NCBI RefSeq assembly: GCF_000442255.1
Contig: NZ_KE557282.1
Location: 123,822-187,821, forward strand
Direction of reading: 5' to 3'
Source of the DNA: Salipiger mucosus DSM 16094
GTDB taxonomy: Bacteria; Pseudomonadota; Alphaproteobacteria; Rhodobacterales; Rhodobacteraceae
DNA: 64,000 bases
Within the stretch, counting starts at the first letter, position 1; each line of letters opens with the position of its first letter. This document shows positions 8,639 to 18,415 of this stretch, in pieces. Under the pieces are notes generated by a model. The model did no database searches, was not told where the DNA came from, and saw nothing but the letters and a program-made list of their open reading frames with translations. The position numbers and the translations under genes were made by a program.

Positions 8639-10756
8639 GTGACCCGCGCCGCCGACGTCCTCGGAGACGGCAGCCTGGCGCGTGCGCTGTTCGCCCCGCG
8701 CGCGGTTGCGCTCATCGGCGCCTCCTCCGACCCGGGCAAGACCACGGCGCGGCCGCTGCGCTACCTCCGCAAGCACGGCTTCGAGGGGCGGGTCTTTCCC
8801 ATCCATCCGACCGCCGCGACGGTCGGCGGGACAACGGCATATCCGGACCTCGCCTCCGTGCCCGAGCCGGTCGACCACGCCTTCATCCTGCTCGCGGCGC
8901 CTCTCGTGCCCGCGGCGGTGCGCGCCTGCGCCGAGGCCGGCGTGCGCTGCGTGACCGTGCTGAGCGACGGCTTCGCCGAGACCGGCCCCGAGGGGCTGGC
9001 CCGCCAGCGCGCGCTGGTCGAGACCGCCCGCGCGCACGGCGTGAGATTGCTGGGCCCCAACTCGATCGGCGTGGTGGATACCGACGGCTTTGCCTGCAGC
9101 GCCAACGCCGCGCTCGAGATGCCGGAGCTGCCGCGCGCGGGATACGGCGTGATCTCGCAGAGCGGCAGCATGATCGGAGCGCTGCTGTCGCAGGGCGCGG
9201 CGCGCGGGATCGGGTTCTCGAGCCTCGTTTCGGTGGGCAACGAATGCGATCTCTCGGTCGGAGAGATCGGCGAGCTCATGCTGGCGGACCCCCGCTGCAC
9301 CGCGATCCTGCTTTTCCTGGAGGCGATCCGCGACCGCGCGGCGCTGGCCCGATTCGCCCGCGCGGCCGAGGCCGCGGGGAAGCCCGTGCTGGCCTGCAAG
9401 CTCGGCCGCTCGACGGCGGGACAGGCGCTGGCCGCGACGCATACCGGCGCGCTGTCAGGCGACGACCGTTCGGCCGAGGCGCTGTTCCGGCATCTCGGGA
9501 TCGCCCGAGTGAACATGCTCGAAACGCTCTACGAGGCGCCACCGCTTTTCTTCGGTTCCGGTCGGCCCGAGGGCGGCCGCGTGGCCGTGGTGACCACGAC
9601 CGGCGGCGGTGGCGCTCTGGTGGTCGATGCGCTGGCCTCGAACGGACTCGACATCGCCGCCGTTCCGGCCACGGTCCGCGCGCGGCTGGAGCGGCAGGGC
9701 GTGTCGGTGGGCCAGAGCGGCCTGATCGACCTGACGCTCGCCGGGACGGGCCCCGAGGTCGTGCGCGACGTGCTCGACCTGCTCATGGCCGCTGAGGGCG
9801 TCGATGCCGTTGCCATGGTTATCGGCTCCTCGGCGCAGTTCCGGCCCGACCTTGCCGTCGCGCCGCTGCACGGGCTGGCCGAAAGCCCCAAGCCGCTGGC
9901 CATCCATCTCGTGCCCGCGGCCGAACGCTCGCGCGCGATGCTTTCCGCCGAGGGGCTGGCGGTGTTCCGCACGGCCGAGTCCTGCGCCGAGGGCCTGCGC
10001 GCGAGGCTGCAGCGCCGCGCGCCGGGTGACGTGCCGGCGACGCCTGCAGAGGGCCTTGCCGAACGGGTGGCGGCAGAGGTGGCGGGCGCCGCGGGCGCGG
10101 CGCTCGACGAGCCGACCTCGCGCCGCATCTGCGACCTGCTGGGCATCGAGGGTCCGCCGGGCCGTTGCGTCCGGACGCCGGACGAGGCGCGGGCGGCCTT
10201 CGCCGAGCTGGGAGGCGCGGCGGTGCTGAAGATCGTGTCGCCCGACATCCCCCACAAGTCCGACAGCGGCGGCATCCTTCTTGGTATCGACACGCCCGAG
10301 GCGGCCGCGCGCGGGGTCGCGCAGCTCTTGCAGACGCAGCGGGCGGCGCATCCGGGCGCGGACCTCCGGGGTGTGCTCATTCAGAAGATGGCCCGCGGCG
10401 TCGGCGAGGCGCTGATCGGCTTCCGCCGTGATCCCCAGTCCGGCCCCTTCGTCATGCTGGGGGCGGGCGGCGTGCTGGCCGAGGTCATGGACGACATCGC
10501 GATTCGCGTCGCGCCCGTCGATCTGGATACGGCCCGCGAGATGATCGCGGAGGTGCGCATGTTCCGGGCCTTTGCCGGGTATCGCGGGGCGCCCAAAGGC
10601 GACCTCGAGGCCGTCGCCCGGGCCGTCGTTTCCCTGTCGCGCCTGGCCCGTTGCCCCGAGGTCGCGGAGGCCGAGATCAATCCGTTTCTGATCGGTGCCG
10701 AGGGCGCGGGCGGGCTTGCGCTCGATGCGCTCGTCGTGGCCGCGGAGCGGCCATGA
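8639..10756 (+). CDS. Acetate--CoA ligase (ADP-forming) family protein
   Basis: A 705-residue single-chain acyl-CoA synthetase of the ADP-forming (Acd) family, which makes acyl-CoA from acid, CoA and ATP via a phosphohistidine. Domains in order: CoA-binding Rossmann fold (GASSDPGKTT near residue 27), succinyl-CoA ligase-like domains with the phosphorylated-His segment ATHTGALSGDD near residue 262, and a C-terminal ATP-grasp domain with PHKSDSGGI near residue 540. The start is uncertain: GTG 8639 is chosen from domain position, with GTG 8576 in frame upstream. It is divergent from the GntR gene and precedes the racemase-like gene. The acid substrate is unknown. Confidence 0.88.
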   Translation: MTRAADVLGDGSLARALFAPRAVALIGASSDPGKTTARPLRYLRKHGFEGRVFPIHPTAATVGGTTAYPDLASVPEPVDHAFILLAAPLVPAAVRACAEAGVRCVTVLSDGFAETGPEGLARQRALVETARAHGVRLLGPNSIGVVDTDGFACSANAALEMPELPRAGYGVISQSGSMIGALLSQGAARGIGFSSLVSVGNECDLSVGEIGELMLADPRCTAILLFLEAIRDRAALARFARAAEAAGKPVLACKLGRSTAGQALAATHTGALSGDDRSAEALFRHLGIARVNMLETLYEAPPLFFGSGRPEGGRVAVVTTTGGGGALVVDALASNGLDIAAVPATVRARLERQGVSVGQSGLIDLTLAGTGPEVVRDVLDLLMAAEGVDAVAMVIGSSAQFRPDLAVAPLHGLAESPKPLAIHLVPAAERSRAMLSAEGLAVFRTAESCAEGLRARLQRRAPGDVPATPAEGLAERVAAEVAGAAGAALDEPTSRRICDLLGIEGPPGRCVRTPDEARAAFAELGGAAVLKIVSPDIPHKSDSGGILLGIDTPEAAARGVAQLLQTQRAAHPGADLRGVLIQKMARGVGEALIGFRRDPQSGPFVMLGAGGVLAEVMDDIAIRVAPVDLDTAREMIAEVRMFRAFAGYRGAPKGDLEAVARAVVSLSRLARCPEVAEAEINPFLIGAEGAGGLALDALVVAAERP

Positions 10757-10826
10757 CCGGGGCCACGATCATGTCCGCGCCCGGTGCGGCGCAGGACCAT
10801 GCACGGCGAAGGGAGGACCGTGAGCG

Positions 10827-11594
10827 ATGACCGAATATGCCCCCGACGGACTGTTCGGCCTGCTGACCCCGCAGGCGAACACCACGGTCGAGGCCGAGTT
10901 CCGCGTCTTCTGTCCGCCGGGCATGCTGCCGCTGACCGCGCGCATGACCAGCGGCAAGCCGGGCATGGAGGCGCGGCTCGTGGATTACGCCGAGCGGCTT
11001 GGCGAGACCGTGGACCGCTTTGCCAACGCGCCGCTCGGGGCCGTCGCGGTGGCCTGCACGGGCATGTCCTACCTCGTCGACCCGGCGCGCGAGGCGGAGG
11101 CGGCGTCGCGGATCTGCGACGCGCGCGGCTACCCGGTGCTGACCGCCGCCCAGGCATTGCGCACCGCGCTCGAGACGCTCGGGGCGCGGCGTATCGGGAT
11201 CGTGTCGCCCTACGGCGATGCACTGCACGAGGAGGGCCTGCGCTACTGGTCGAAGCTCGGGTTCGAGATCGGGCAGGCCGTGCGGCTCGCCGGAGACGAC
11301 AGCGCCTTCCACGCGATTTATGGCCTGTCGGGCGAGGCGTCGCGCAAGGGGCTCGCGGCCGTCGACACCGATGGTCTCGACGCGGTCGCGATCCTGGGGA
11401 CCGGGCTGCCGACGCTGGACACCCTGCTGGCGGCGCGCGGCGGGGCCGTCCCGGTGCTGACGCCGAACCTCGCGCTGGCCTGGCTGACCGTCTGCACCCT
11501 GCGGCAGGAGACACCGACGCCCGCCAGCCTTGCCTCCTGGACCGACGGCAGCGCCTGGGCGGCGCGCTACGTGACAAGGGACCGCCGGCCATGA
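10827..11594 (+). CDS. Asp/Glu/hydantoin racemase-type protein (maleate isomerase/arylmalonate decarboxylase-like)
   Basis: A 255-residue protein of the Asp/Glu racemase superfamily nearest to maleate isomerase and arylmalonate decarboxylase. Features: LLTPQANTTVEAEF at the N-terminus (substrate carboxylate loop), the first catalytic Cys in AVACTGMSYL near residue 77, and GIVSPYGDALHEEG near residue 130. The second catalytic-Cys region is replaced by TPNLALAW, so a one-Cys or isomerase-like chemistry must be considered. ATG 10827 has a GGAGG-like site upstream. It lies between the acyl-CoA synthetase and the SDR, in a set that looks built to process a small dicarboxylate or its amide. Confidence 0.8.
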   Translation: MTEYAPDGLFGLLTPQANTTVEAEFRVFCPPGMLPLTARMTSGKPGMEARLVDYAERLGETVDRFANAPLGAVAVACTGMSYLVDPAREAEAASRICDARGYPVLTAAQALRTALETLGARRIGIVSPYGDALHEEGLRYWSKLGFEIGQAVRLAGDDSAFHAIYGLSGEASRKGLAAVDTDGLDAVAILGTGLPTLDTLLAARGGAVPVLTPNLALAWLTVCTLRQETPTPASLASWTDGSAWAARYVTRDRRP

Positions 11595-11623
11595 CCCGGC
11601 CTGAGCGCGACCAGGCGCGGCCG

Positions 11624-12337
11624 TCACTGCGCGGTATAGCCGCCGTCCACCACCATGTCGCTGCCGGTCATGAAGCCGGCCTCGTCCGAGGCAAGGAAGA
11701 CCGCCGCGCCCGCGATCTCGGCGACATCTCCGATGCGGCCGATGGGATGCTTCGGCGCGAGCGCGGCGCTCGTGGCCTCTTCCGAGCCGTAGGCGGCGCG
11801 GAGCCGCTCGGTCATCACGGCACCGGGCGAGAGCGCATTGACGCGGATGCCGTCCCCGGCATGGTCGAGCGCCATCGCGCGGGTCAGCTGCAGGACACCG
11901 CCCTTGGAGGCGCAATAGGCCGCGTTGTTGCGCACGGCGACGCTGCCGAGCTGCGAGGCGACGTTGACGATCACGCCCGCGCCTTGCGTCCGCATCAGCC
12001 GCAGAACGGCGCGGCTGACCAGGAAGACACCGGTGAGGTTGACATCGATGCTGGCGCGCCAGTCCTTGAGCGTCAGATCGGCAACCGGGGCATTGGTGGA
12101 CAGCGCCGCGGCATTGTTGACGAGCACGTCGATCCGGCCGAAGCGGTCATGCACCTGCGCGATGGCGTCTTCGACGGCCCGCTCGTCGGTCACGTCGACC
12201 GCGAGCATGCCGGCCTCGGCGCTTCGATCCAGGCGGGCGACGCGCGCGCCTTCCGCCTCGAACCGCTCCGCGATCGCGCGACCGATGCCGCGCGCGGCCC
12301 CGGTCACGATTGCCGTCTTACCACCGAGCCTGCCCAA
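11624..12337 (-). CDS. SDR family NAD(P)-dependent oxidoreductase
   Basis: A 237-residue classical short-chain dehydrogenase. The cofactor motif TGAARGIG is at residues 12-19, NNA near 91, the catalytic Ser in VASQLGS near 127 and YCASK near 141-145. The C-terminal DMVVDGGYTAQ ending is typical. It probably oxidises a hydroxy substrate or reduces a keto one with NAD(P). It is on the opposite strand to its neighbours, convergent with the racemase-like gene and divergent from the amidase. Confidence 0.92.
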   Translation of the reverse strand: MGRLGGKTAIVTGAARGIGRAIAERFEAEGARVARLDRSAEAGMLAVDVTDERAVEDAIAQVHDRFGRIDVLVNNAAALSTNAPVADLTLKDWRASIDVNLTGVFLVSRAVLRLMRTQGAGVIVNVASQLGSVAVRNNAAYCASKGGVLQLTRAMALDHAGDGIRVNALSPGAVMTERLRAAYGSEEATSAALAPKHPIGRIGDVAEIAGAAVFLASDEAGFMTGSDMVVDGGYTAQ

Positions 12338-12423
12338 GTCGCGGTCCTTTCACTGGAATGGCCGAAGGCTAGGATCGGGCGCGGGGATGCGCAAGCGGAT
12401 GGCGTGGCAGCGGGGCTGCTTCG

Positions 12424-13823
12424 GTGAGCGGTCTGCACGAGCTGTCGATCCACGAGCTTTCAGGGCTCGTCTCGCGGCGCGAGCTCGGGGCGCTCGAACT
12501 GACGGACGCGCTGATCGCGCGCGCCGAGGCGGTGCCGGGCGTCTTCGTCACGCCGACCTTCGAGCTTGCGCGCGAGATGGCATGCGCCGCGGATCGCGAG
12601 ATCGCGCGGGGCGCATGGCGTGGCCCGCTGCACGGCATCCCCGTGGGCCTCAAGGACGCGCTCGATACCGCCGGGATCCCGACCGAGGTGGGCTCGCGAC
12701 TGCTGGCCGGGCGTCTCCCGTCGACCGACGCGGTCGCCTGGCAGCGCCTTCGGGAGGCCGGGGCGGTGCTGATGGGCAAGCTGCACTGCGCCGAACTCTG
12801 CCTCGGTGCGCCGGGAAGTGACGATGCCTTTCCCTGGCCGCGCCACCCGCTCGACGCTGCGCGCACGCCGGGGGGCTCCTCCTCCGGTGCGGCCGTGGCG
12901 CTGGCCCGGGGCCTCGTTCCGGCGGCGCTTGGCAGCGACACCGGCGGGTCGATCCGTATTCCGGCGGACTTCTGCGGCGTCTCGGGGCTGAAGCCCACCG
13001 ACGGGCGCGTGCCGGCCCAGGGGCTCTATCCGCTGGCGCCCTCGCTGGACCAGGTCGGCCCCATGGCGCGCTCCGCGCGTGACTGCGCCTTCCTGCTCGA
13101 CGCGCTGGATGGCACGAGCGGGCATGTGCGGGGTCTGACCGAGCGGCTGGACGGGATGCGGCTGGGCTACGTCGCCGGGTTCTGCGACCAGGGCGGCGTC
13201 GCGCCGGACCACCGGCGCTCGACCTGCTGCGCGCGCTGGGCGCCGAGGTGCGGGAGGTCACGTTGCCGGATCTTGCGGCCTTCACCCGCTGCCAGATGAC
13301 GCTGATGCTGAGCGAATCCTGGCCACTCGTCGGCGTGCAGGCCCGCCGGGCGATCGGCCGGGTCAGCCGCATCACGCGGACGCGCCTCGCGATGGGCGCG
13401 CGGCTGGGGCCCTCGGACGGCGAGGAAGCCCGGCAGACCCGCAAGGCGCTGGCCCGCGCGACCGAGGCGGCAATGGCGGGGTTCGGCGCGCTGATCTGGC
13501 CGGCCGTGCCGGGCGACCCGCCGCGCGTCGCCAAGATCCGGGCCCTCGACTACCTGCGCCGCCCGATGCTGTCGGTGCCGCCGAACGTCTCCGGCGGTCC
13601 CGCGGCCTCGGTGAGATGCGGGCGTTCGAAGGCCGGTTTCCCGGCGGCCTTCCAGGTGATGGGGCGGCGTTCGGGTGACAGGGCGGTGCTGAAGATCGCC
13701 CATGCCTACGAGGCCGCGACGCCGGAATTCGACAACCCTGTCATCGAGACCGGCGCCAATGAGCCGGCGCCGCGCGCCGACACCGCGCGCCTTCGGTGCG
13801 ATTCGCCGGATCTCCGGCACTGA
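12424..13823 (+). pseudogene. Amidase signature family enzyme, single frameshift
   Basis: An amidase with the complete Ser-cisSer-Lys machinery in the first half: Lys77 (GLKDALD), the GGSSSG segment at residues 150-155 and Ser176 in GSDTGGSIRIP. Start is GTG 12424. The frame breaks at about 13211-13217, where one base appears lost (HHR should read as HPALDLLRALGAEV); the continuation runs in another frame to the stop at 13821-13823 and ends in amidase-like sequence. The stop is followed directly by a GC hairpin (13831-13850), supporting that end. Only one base is wrong, so sequencing error or very recent inactivation are both possible. Confidence 0.82.
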
Positions 13824-13830
13824 GACGCGG

Positions 13831-13850
13831 CCGGCCCCGGGGCGGGCCGG
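13831..13850. terminator. GC hairpin after amidase
   Basis: Arms CCGGCCC (13831-13837) and GGGCCGG (13844-13850) with a 6-base loop, 8 bp beyond the amidase stop. There is no T-run, so it may act as an mRNA end-stabiliser or a weak intrinsic terminator. Confidence 0.45.
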
Positions 13851-13945
13851 AGCACAAATATGGCGCAGCGGCGGGCAGTTTCGCGGTTTCGCGCGGCCCG
13901 GGAGAGCCAAACCTCCGATTTTGCTTGATATGACTCAAGTTAAAT

Positions 13946-13978
13946 ACAGGAATTGTATTAAATCTAAACAATACCTGT
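13946..13978. promoter_or_regulatory. Large inverted repeat upstream of TPP enzyme (candidate GntR operator)
   Basis: Two 13-bp arms, ACAGGAATTGTAT at 13946-13958 and AAACAATACCTGT at 13966-13978, match as a dyad at 11 of 13 positions around a 7-bp centre. The surrounding 80 bp is strikingly AT-rich for this window and is the likely promoter of the gene starting at 14055. It contains TTGTATTAAA, also found upstream of the GntR gene. Together these suggest an operator; the regulator assignment is inference. Confidence 0.5.
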
Positions 13979-14054
13979 CTGGGGTGGAGCCGATGCGTAT
14001 GACTGCCCAAGTATCTGCGATTCATGTTTCGGCCGGCTCCGTGCCGGGTGTCCG

Positions 14055-15657
14055 ATGACCGAAGGGACCGTCGCCGAGCGGCTCGTGGAGGCGCTTCACC
14101 TGCGCGGCACGCGACGCATCTACGGGGTGCCCGGAGGGGGCTCCAGCCTCGACCTGATTGCCGCGGCCGAGGCGCTGGGCATGACCTTCGTGCTGGCCCG
14201 GACCGAGAACGCGGCGGTGATGATGGCGGCGACCGATGCCGACATGACCGGCACCCCCGGCGCCGCGCTGACCACCAAGGGGCCGGGGCTGGCGCAGGCG
14301 ATGAACGGGCTCGCGCATGCCGCGCTCGACCGGTCGCCGGTGGTGCTCGTGACCGACGGGTTCAGCGAGACGCTCGCCTCCTACGTGACGCATCAGGTCT
14401 TCGACCAGGCGGCGATGAGCGCGCCGGTCGTGAAGGGGCATAGCCGTCTCGATGGTGACGCGCCGGGAGACGAGATCGAGCGGCTTCTGGATCTTGCCCT
14501 GGCCCCGACGCAGGGGCCGGTGCATGTCGAGCTGACCGGCGTCGCCGCGCGCCGCCCGGCGGCCCCCGGCCTTGCCGCTTCGGGTTCCGGATCGCCCGGT
14601 CTGCCGGAACTCGCGGAGGCGCATGACCTTCTGTCGAAGGCGCGACGGCCGGTGGTCGTCCTGGGCCTCGAGACGCGCGCGACGGGCGTGTCGGACGCCG
14701 TCAGGCGCTTCGTCGATGCGCTGGGCTGCCCGGCGCTGACCACCTACAAGGCCAAGGGCGTCGTGCCCGAGGATCATCCCGCGCGCGTCGGTCTCTTCAC
14801 CGGCGGCGCGGCCGAGGCCCCGACGGTCGAGCAGGCGGATCTCGTCGTGCTGGTCGGGCTCGATCCGGTGGAACTGATCCTGCAGCCCTGGCGCTACGAC
14901 ATCCCCGTGCTCGACATCGCGACGGTGCCGCACAGGCCGCACTACGTCGAGGCCGAGGCGGGCGTCTACGGCCCGCTCGGGCCTGCGCTCGACGCGCTGG
15001 CCGCGCGCAACCGCGCGGGCGCCTGGGAGGCCGGGGAGATCGCGGCGCTGCGCGACGCGATGCACGCGGGGCTGTGCTTTCCTGCGCGCGGCTCGCTCGA
15101 TCCGAAGCGCATCGTGGAGCATGCGGCGGGCGTCTTTGGCGAGACCTCGCGCGCGACGGTCGATGCGGGCGCGCACATGCTGAGCGCCATGGCCTTCTGG
15201 CCCGCGCAGCGGCCCTGCGACGTGCAGATCTCGAACGGGCTGGCCTCCATGGCCTACGCGCTTCCGGCGGGCATCGCGGCCGCGCTGGCCGAGCCCGAGC
15301 GGCCCGTCCTGGCCTTCACTGGGCGACGGCGGGCTGATGATGTGCGTCGGCGAGCTGGCGACGGCGGTGCAGTATGGCGCCGACGTGACCGTGATCGTCT
15401 TCAACGACGGCGCGCTCAGCCTGATCGATCTCAAGCAGCAGCAACGGGGGATGAAGACCGCCGGGGTGCGCTGGCCGTCCTCGGATTTCGCGGCGGTGGC
15501 CCGGGGCTTCGGCGCGGCGGCCTGGCGGGTGGGAGACGCCCGAGGACTACGAGGCCGCCCTCCGTTGCCGCCCGCGCCACGAAGGGGCCGGGCACTGATC
15601 GACGTGGTGGTCGATCCCTCGGGCTATGCCGCCCAGCTCAAGGCATCGAGGGGCTAG
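14055..15657 (+). pseudogene. Thiamine-pyrophosphate-dependent enzyme (acetolactate synthase/benzoylformate decarboxylase family), multiple frameshifts
   Basis: A TPP enzyme of about 530 residues. The pyrimidine domain begins with YGVPGGG and has the catalytic Glu in ARTENAAVM near residue 57. The central and PP domains follow, and the GDGG Mg-TPP motif falls exactly at the first frameshift (one extra G at 15321-15323), after which MMCVGELATAVQYGAD reads in another frame. Near 15531-15535 a second extra G moves ETPEDYEAALR out of frame, and one or more further indels before 15600 return it to ALIDVVVDPSGY and the stop at 15657. So many indels in homopolymers suggest poor sequence here. Substrate (a 2-oxo acid) is unassigned. 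Confidence 0.78.
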
Positions 15658-15673
15658 CGCGATGCTCCCGAGA

Positions 15674-16441
15674 TCATCCGTCCCGCAGCGCGGAGAGACG
15701 CGCCCGTGCGCCCTGCATGAAGAGCGTGGTGTCGTTGCCCGCGAGCACGAAATGCATGCCCAGCTCGATGTAGCGGCGGGCCATGGCGGCGTCGGCGACA
15801 CCGCCGAAGCCCGCGATCTTGCCGTGACGGCGCGCGGCCTCCGCGACGCGGGTCATGGCCTCGACCACGCGGGGATCGTCGTAGGCGCTGGGCACGCCAA
15901 GCTGGAAGGTCAGGTCCGAGGCGCCCACGAAGAGAATGTCGACGCCCTCCACGGCGGCGATCTCGTCGACGGCCTCGACCGCGCGGGCGCTTTCGATCAT
16001 CACCGTGCAGAGTGTGAGCGGATCGAGCTTCTCGGCCGCCTCGCGGAAGGTGATCGGCGTGTAGCCGAGTTGCGGCAGCAGGCCGGGCACCGAGCGGTCG
16101 CCGAGCGGCGGAAAGCGGCACTGGCGGGCGATGTGGGCGGCGGTCTCGGGGTCGTCCACGTGCGGCACGATGATGCCCATCGCCCCGTTCGACAGCACCC
16201 GGTGGATCGGTCCGGGCGACGGGTCGGGCACCCTGACCATCGGCGTCACGCCGGCAGCGACGCCCGCCAGAGCCTGCTGGCAGACCTGGTCGAAACCCAG
16301 CGGTCCGTGCTCGAGGTCGAGGAACATCCAGTCGTAGCCGGCGTCGCGCAGCATCATGGCGATGTCCGCGGTACGCGTGAGGCGGCAGCTCATCCCGAAG
16401 CAGGGACGTTCGGCGAGGCGATCGCGCAGGCTGACGGTCAT
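15674..16441 (-). CDS. HpcH/HpaI aldolase/citrate lyase family protein
   Basis: A 255-residue class II pyruvate aldolase-type protein that cleaves or forms 2-oxo-hydroxy acids with a divalent metal. Motifs: FLDLEHGPLGFDQ near residue 38, MVRVPD near 67, VMIESARAVEAVDEIAAVEGVD near 140-162 (metal-binding Glu) and LFVGASDL near 165. The start at 16441 overlaps the stop of the upstream DUF1445 gene by 4 bp (ATGA type), so the two are translated together. It is convergent with the TPP gene. Confidence 0.9.
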   Translation of the reverse strand: MTVSLRDRLAERPCFGMSCRLTRTADIAMMLRDAGYDWMFLDLEHGPLGFDQVCQQALAGVAAGVTPMVRVPDPSPGPIHRVLSNGAMGIIVPHVDDPETAAHIARQCRFPPLGDRSVPGLLPQLGYTPITFREAAEKLDPLTLCTVMIESARAVEAVDEIAAVEGVDILFVGASDLTFQLGVPSAYDDPRVVEAMTRVAEAARRHGKIAGFGGVADAAMARRYIELGMHFVLAGNDTTLFMQGARARLSALRDG

Positions 16442-17256
16442 TGGGCGATGTCCTTCATGGTCAGATCGGTGAGCAGCATATGACCGGTCGCATGGGTCAT
16501 CATCAGCGGTATGCCGGCGGCCATCGCGATGGCCTGCGGGGTCACGCCGCAGCCCCAGAAGACCGGCACGTCGTCGTCGCCGATCTCGGGCGGGGCGCCC
16601 CAGTCGACCGCGTTCACGTCGTGGATGCCGATCTCGGCGGGATCGCCCACGTGCACCGGGGCGCCGTGGGTCGCGGGATAGCGGCGGGTCACGTCGATGA
16701 CCCGGTCGAGCTGATCCTTCGGGATCGGCCGCAGCGAGACCACCATCGGCCCGGCAAAGGGGCCGGCCGGAGCACATTCGATGCCCGAGGTGTAGACCGC
16801 GATTCGTCCGCCCGGTCGCCGCAGGTGCGCGACGTCGAGCCCATTCTCGAGCAGCACCTGGTCGAAGGACAGCGAGCAGCCCATCGCGAAGGCGACGAGG
16901 TCGTCGCGCCAGTGTTCGCGCAGGTCGGGGACCTCCTCGGCGCGCTGCCCGTCGCGGTAGATCACGTAGCGCGAAAGATCGCTCCGGACGTCCGATCCGG
17001 GGGCGATCTGTGCGAACTCGGGGCTGCCCGTGTCGGTCACGTCGAGCACCGGGCAGGGTTTGGGGTTCCGGTGGCAAAACCGCATGAAATCAAGAGCATA
17101 AGCCTCGGGCACGATGGCGAGGTTCGCCTGCACGTGACCCCGTGCAAGGCCATGCGTCGTGCCGGTCCAGCGCCCCGCGCGGATCGCCTCGCGGGTGGCG
17201 CGGGCGGGGCCCTGGGCAAGCTCGTTGCGAAGGTCTTCGAGAATGGGTTCGGCCAT
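16438..17256 (-). CDS. DUF1445 family putative hydro-lyase (D-glutamate cyclase-like)
   Basis: A 272-residue protein of the DUF1445 family; the mammalian relative is D-glutamate cyclase, which makes 5-oxo-D-proline, and bacterial members are annotated as hydro-lyases. Conserved stretches include HVQANLAIVP, DFMRFCHRNPKPCPVLDVTD, FAMGCSLSFDQVLL, and the C-terminal DDVPVFWGCGVTPQA and MTHATGHMLLTDL. It is co-translated with the HpcH aldolase and divergent from the TctC gene. The nearby HyuA/HyuB pair is of the 5-oxoprolinase family, which makes a 5-oxoproline connection attractive but unproven. Confidence 0.85.
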   Translation of the reverse strand: MAEPILEDLRNELAQGPARATREAIRAGRWTGTTHGLARGHVQANLAIVPEAYALDFMRFCHRNPKPCPVLDVTDTGSPEFAQIAPGSDVRSDLSRYVIYRDGQRAEEVPDLREHWRDDLVAFAMGCSLSFDQVLLENGLDVAHLRRPGGRIAVYTSGIECAPAGPFAGPMVVSLRPIPKDQLDRVIDVTRRYPATHGAPVHVGDPAEIGIHDVNAVDWGAPPEIGDDDVPVFWGCGVTPQAIAMAAGIPLMMTHATGHMLLTDLTMKDIAQ

Positions 17257-17402
17257 GCCGGACTCTCCGTCTTCAGTGCCGGGAGCGGACGGACAGTCCC
17301 GTCCCCCTCCGGCATTGCAAGAGCGCTGTTCCGGAGCGTGCCGCGGGCCGCTTCAGCGCAAGAAATGCGCCAGGGGCGCGACTACCAGCACAGGAGAAGA
17401 GG

Positions 17403-18353
17403 ATGATCGACAAACTTGTCAAGGGCGCCCTCGCGCTCGCGCTATCGGCGGGAACGGCCGCCGCACAGGACTATCCATCGGAGCCGATCCTGCTGATCGT
17501 GCCCTATTCGCCGGGCGGAAACGGGGACATCACCTCGCGCTTCATCGCCGACCAGGCGAGCGACATTCTGGGCGTGAATTTCGTGGTCGAGAACCGCGCC
17601 GGCGGCGGGGCCTTCATCGGGATCAACAGCTGCGCCAACGCGGATCCCGACGGCTACACGATCTGCTTCATCTCGACGAGCCCGATCACCGTGCGTCCGC
17701 ATGTCATCGAGGCGCCCTACGATCCCATGACCGACCTGTCCTACCTCGGGCAGTACATGCTGTCCAAGCAGCCGGTGATCGTGCGCAACGACGGCAAGTA
17801 CGACAGCATCGAGGACGTCATCGCCTTCGCCAAGGAGAACCCGGGCCAGCTGCGATGGTCGGCGGCCGTGCCGCGCGGCGGTCCGCACCTCGCGACCGAG
17901 GCGATGTTCCGTGCCGAGGAAGCCGTGACCACCTTCCTGCCCTCGAAGGGTGGCGCGATCGAACTGGCGAACCTGCTCTCGGGCACGATCGACCTCGCGG
18001 TGATCTCGGACTACGGGCCCGCGCTCGACAACGGCGAGATCAAGATCCTTGCCGAGACCAGCCCGGGCCGGAACCCGCAGGCCCCCGATGCCCCCACGCT
18101 GGGCGAGCTGGGCTACCCGCTGGAGCTGGCGAGCTTCTTCGCGCTGGCCGCGCCGGCAGGCCTTCCGGACGAGGTGATCTCGGTCTGGGACGACACGCTC
18201 GCGCAGATCTCGGAGACCGAGCAGTTCGCCCAGCTCATGGAGCGGATCAAGGCCGAGGGTGCCTACCTGAACTCGGCCGACTTCACCGCGCGGGTGCGCG
18301 GCGACTTCGAGGCCATGGGCGAGGCGACCGAAACCTACGGGCTCGCCGAGTGA
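17403..18353 (+). CDS. tctC: Tripartite tricarboxylate transporter substrate-binding protein (TctC/Bug family)
   Basis: A 316-residue periplasmic binding protein. A Sec signal peptide occupies residues 1-22 (LVKGALALALSAGTAAA, cleavage before QDYP). Family motifs include IVPYSPGGNGDITSR near residue 32 and VENRAGGG near 62. It starts at ATG 17403 behind an AGGAGAAGAGG ribosome site. It binds a carboxylate ligand and hands it to TctB/TctA encoded next. The gene is divergent from the DUF1445 gene and followed by a perfect hairpin at 18368-18390. Confidence 0.92.
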   Translation: MIDKLVKGALALALSAGTAAAQDYPSEPILLIVPYSPGGNGDITSRFIADQASDILGVNFVVENRAGGGAFIGINSCANADPDGYTICFISTSPITVRPHVIEAPYDPMTDLSYLGQYMLSKQPVIVRNDGKYDSIEDVIAFAKENPGQLRWSAAVPRGGPHLATEAMFRAEEAVTTFLPSKGGAIELANLLSGTIDLAVISDYGPALDNGEIKILAETSPGRNPQAPDAPTLGELGYPLELASFFALAAPAGLPDEVISVWDDTLAQISETEQFAQLMERIKAEGAYLNSADFTARVRGDFEAMGEATETYGLAE

Positions 18354-18367
18354 TCCCCGCAACCGTT

Positions 18368-18390
18368 CCGGAGGCCCTCGCGGCCTCCGG
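18368..18390 (+). terminator. Perfect hairpin between tctC and tctB
   Basis: Arms CCGGAGGCC (18368-18376) and GGCCTCCGG (18382-18390) around CTCGC; a T-A pair extends the stem. It lies 14 bp after the tctC stop with no T-run. Position matches hairpins that protect or partly end binding-protein messages so that they exceed permease levels. Confidence 0.65.
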
Positions 18391-18415
18391 ACATCCAGCC
18401 GACGGAGCCTGAAAG

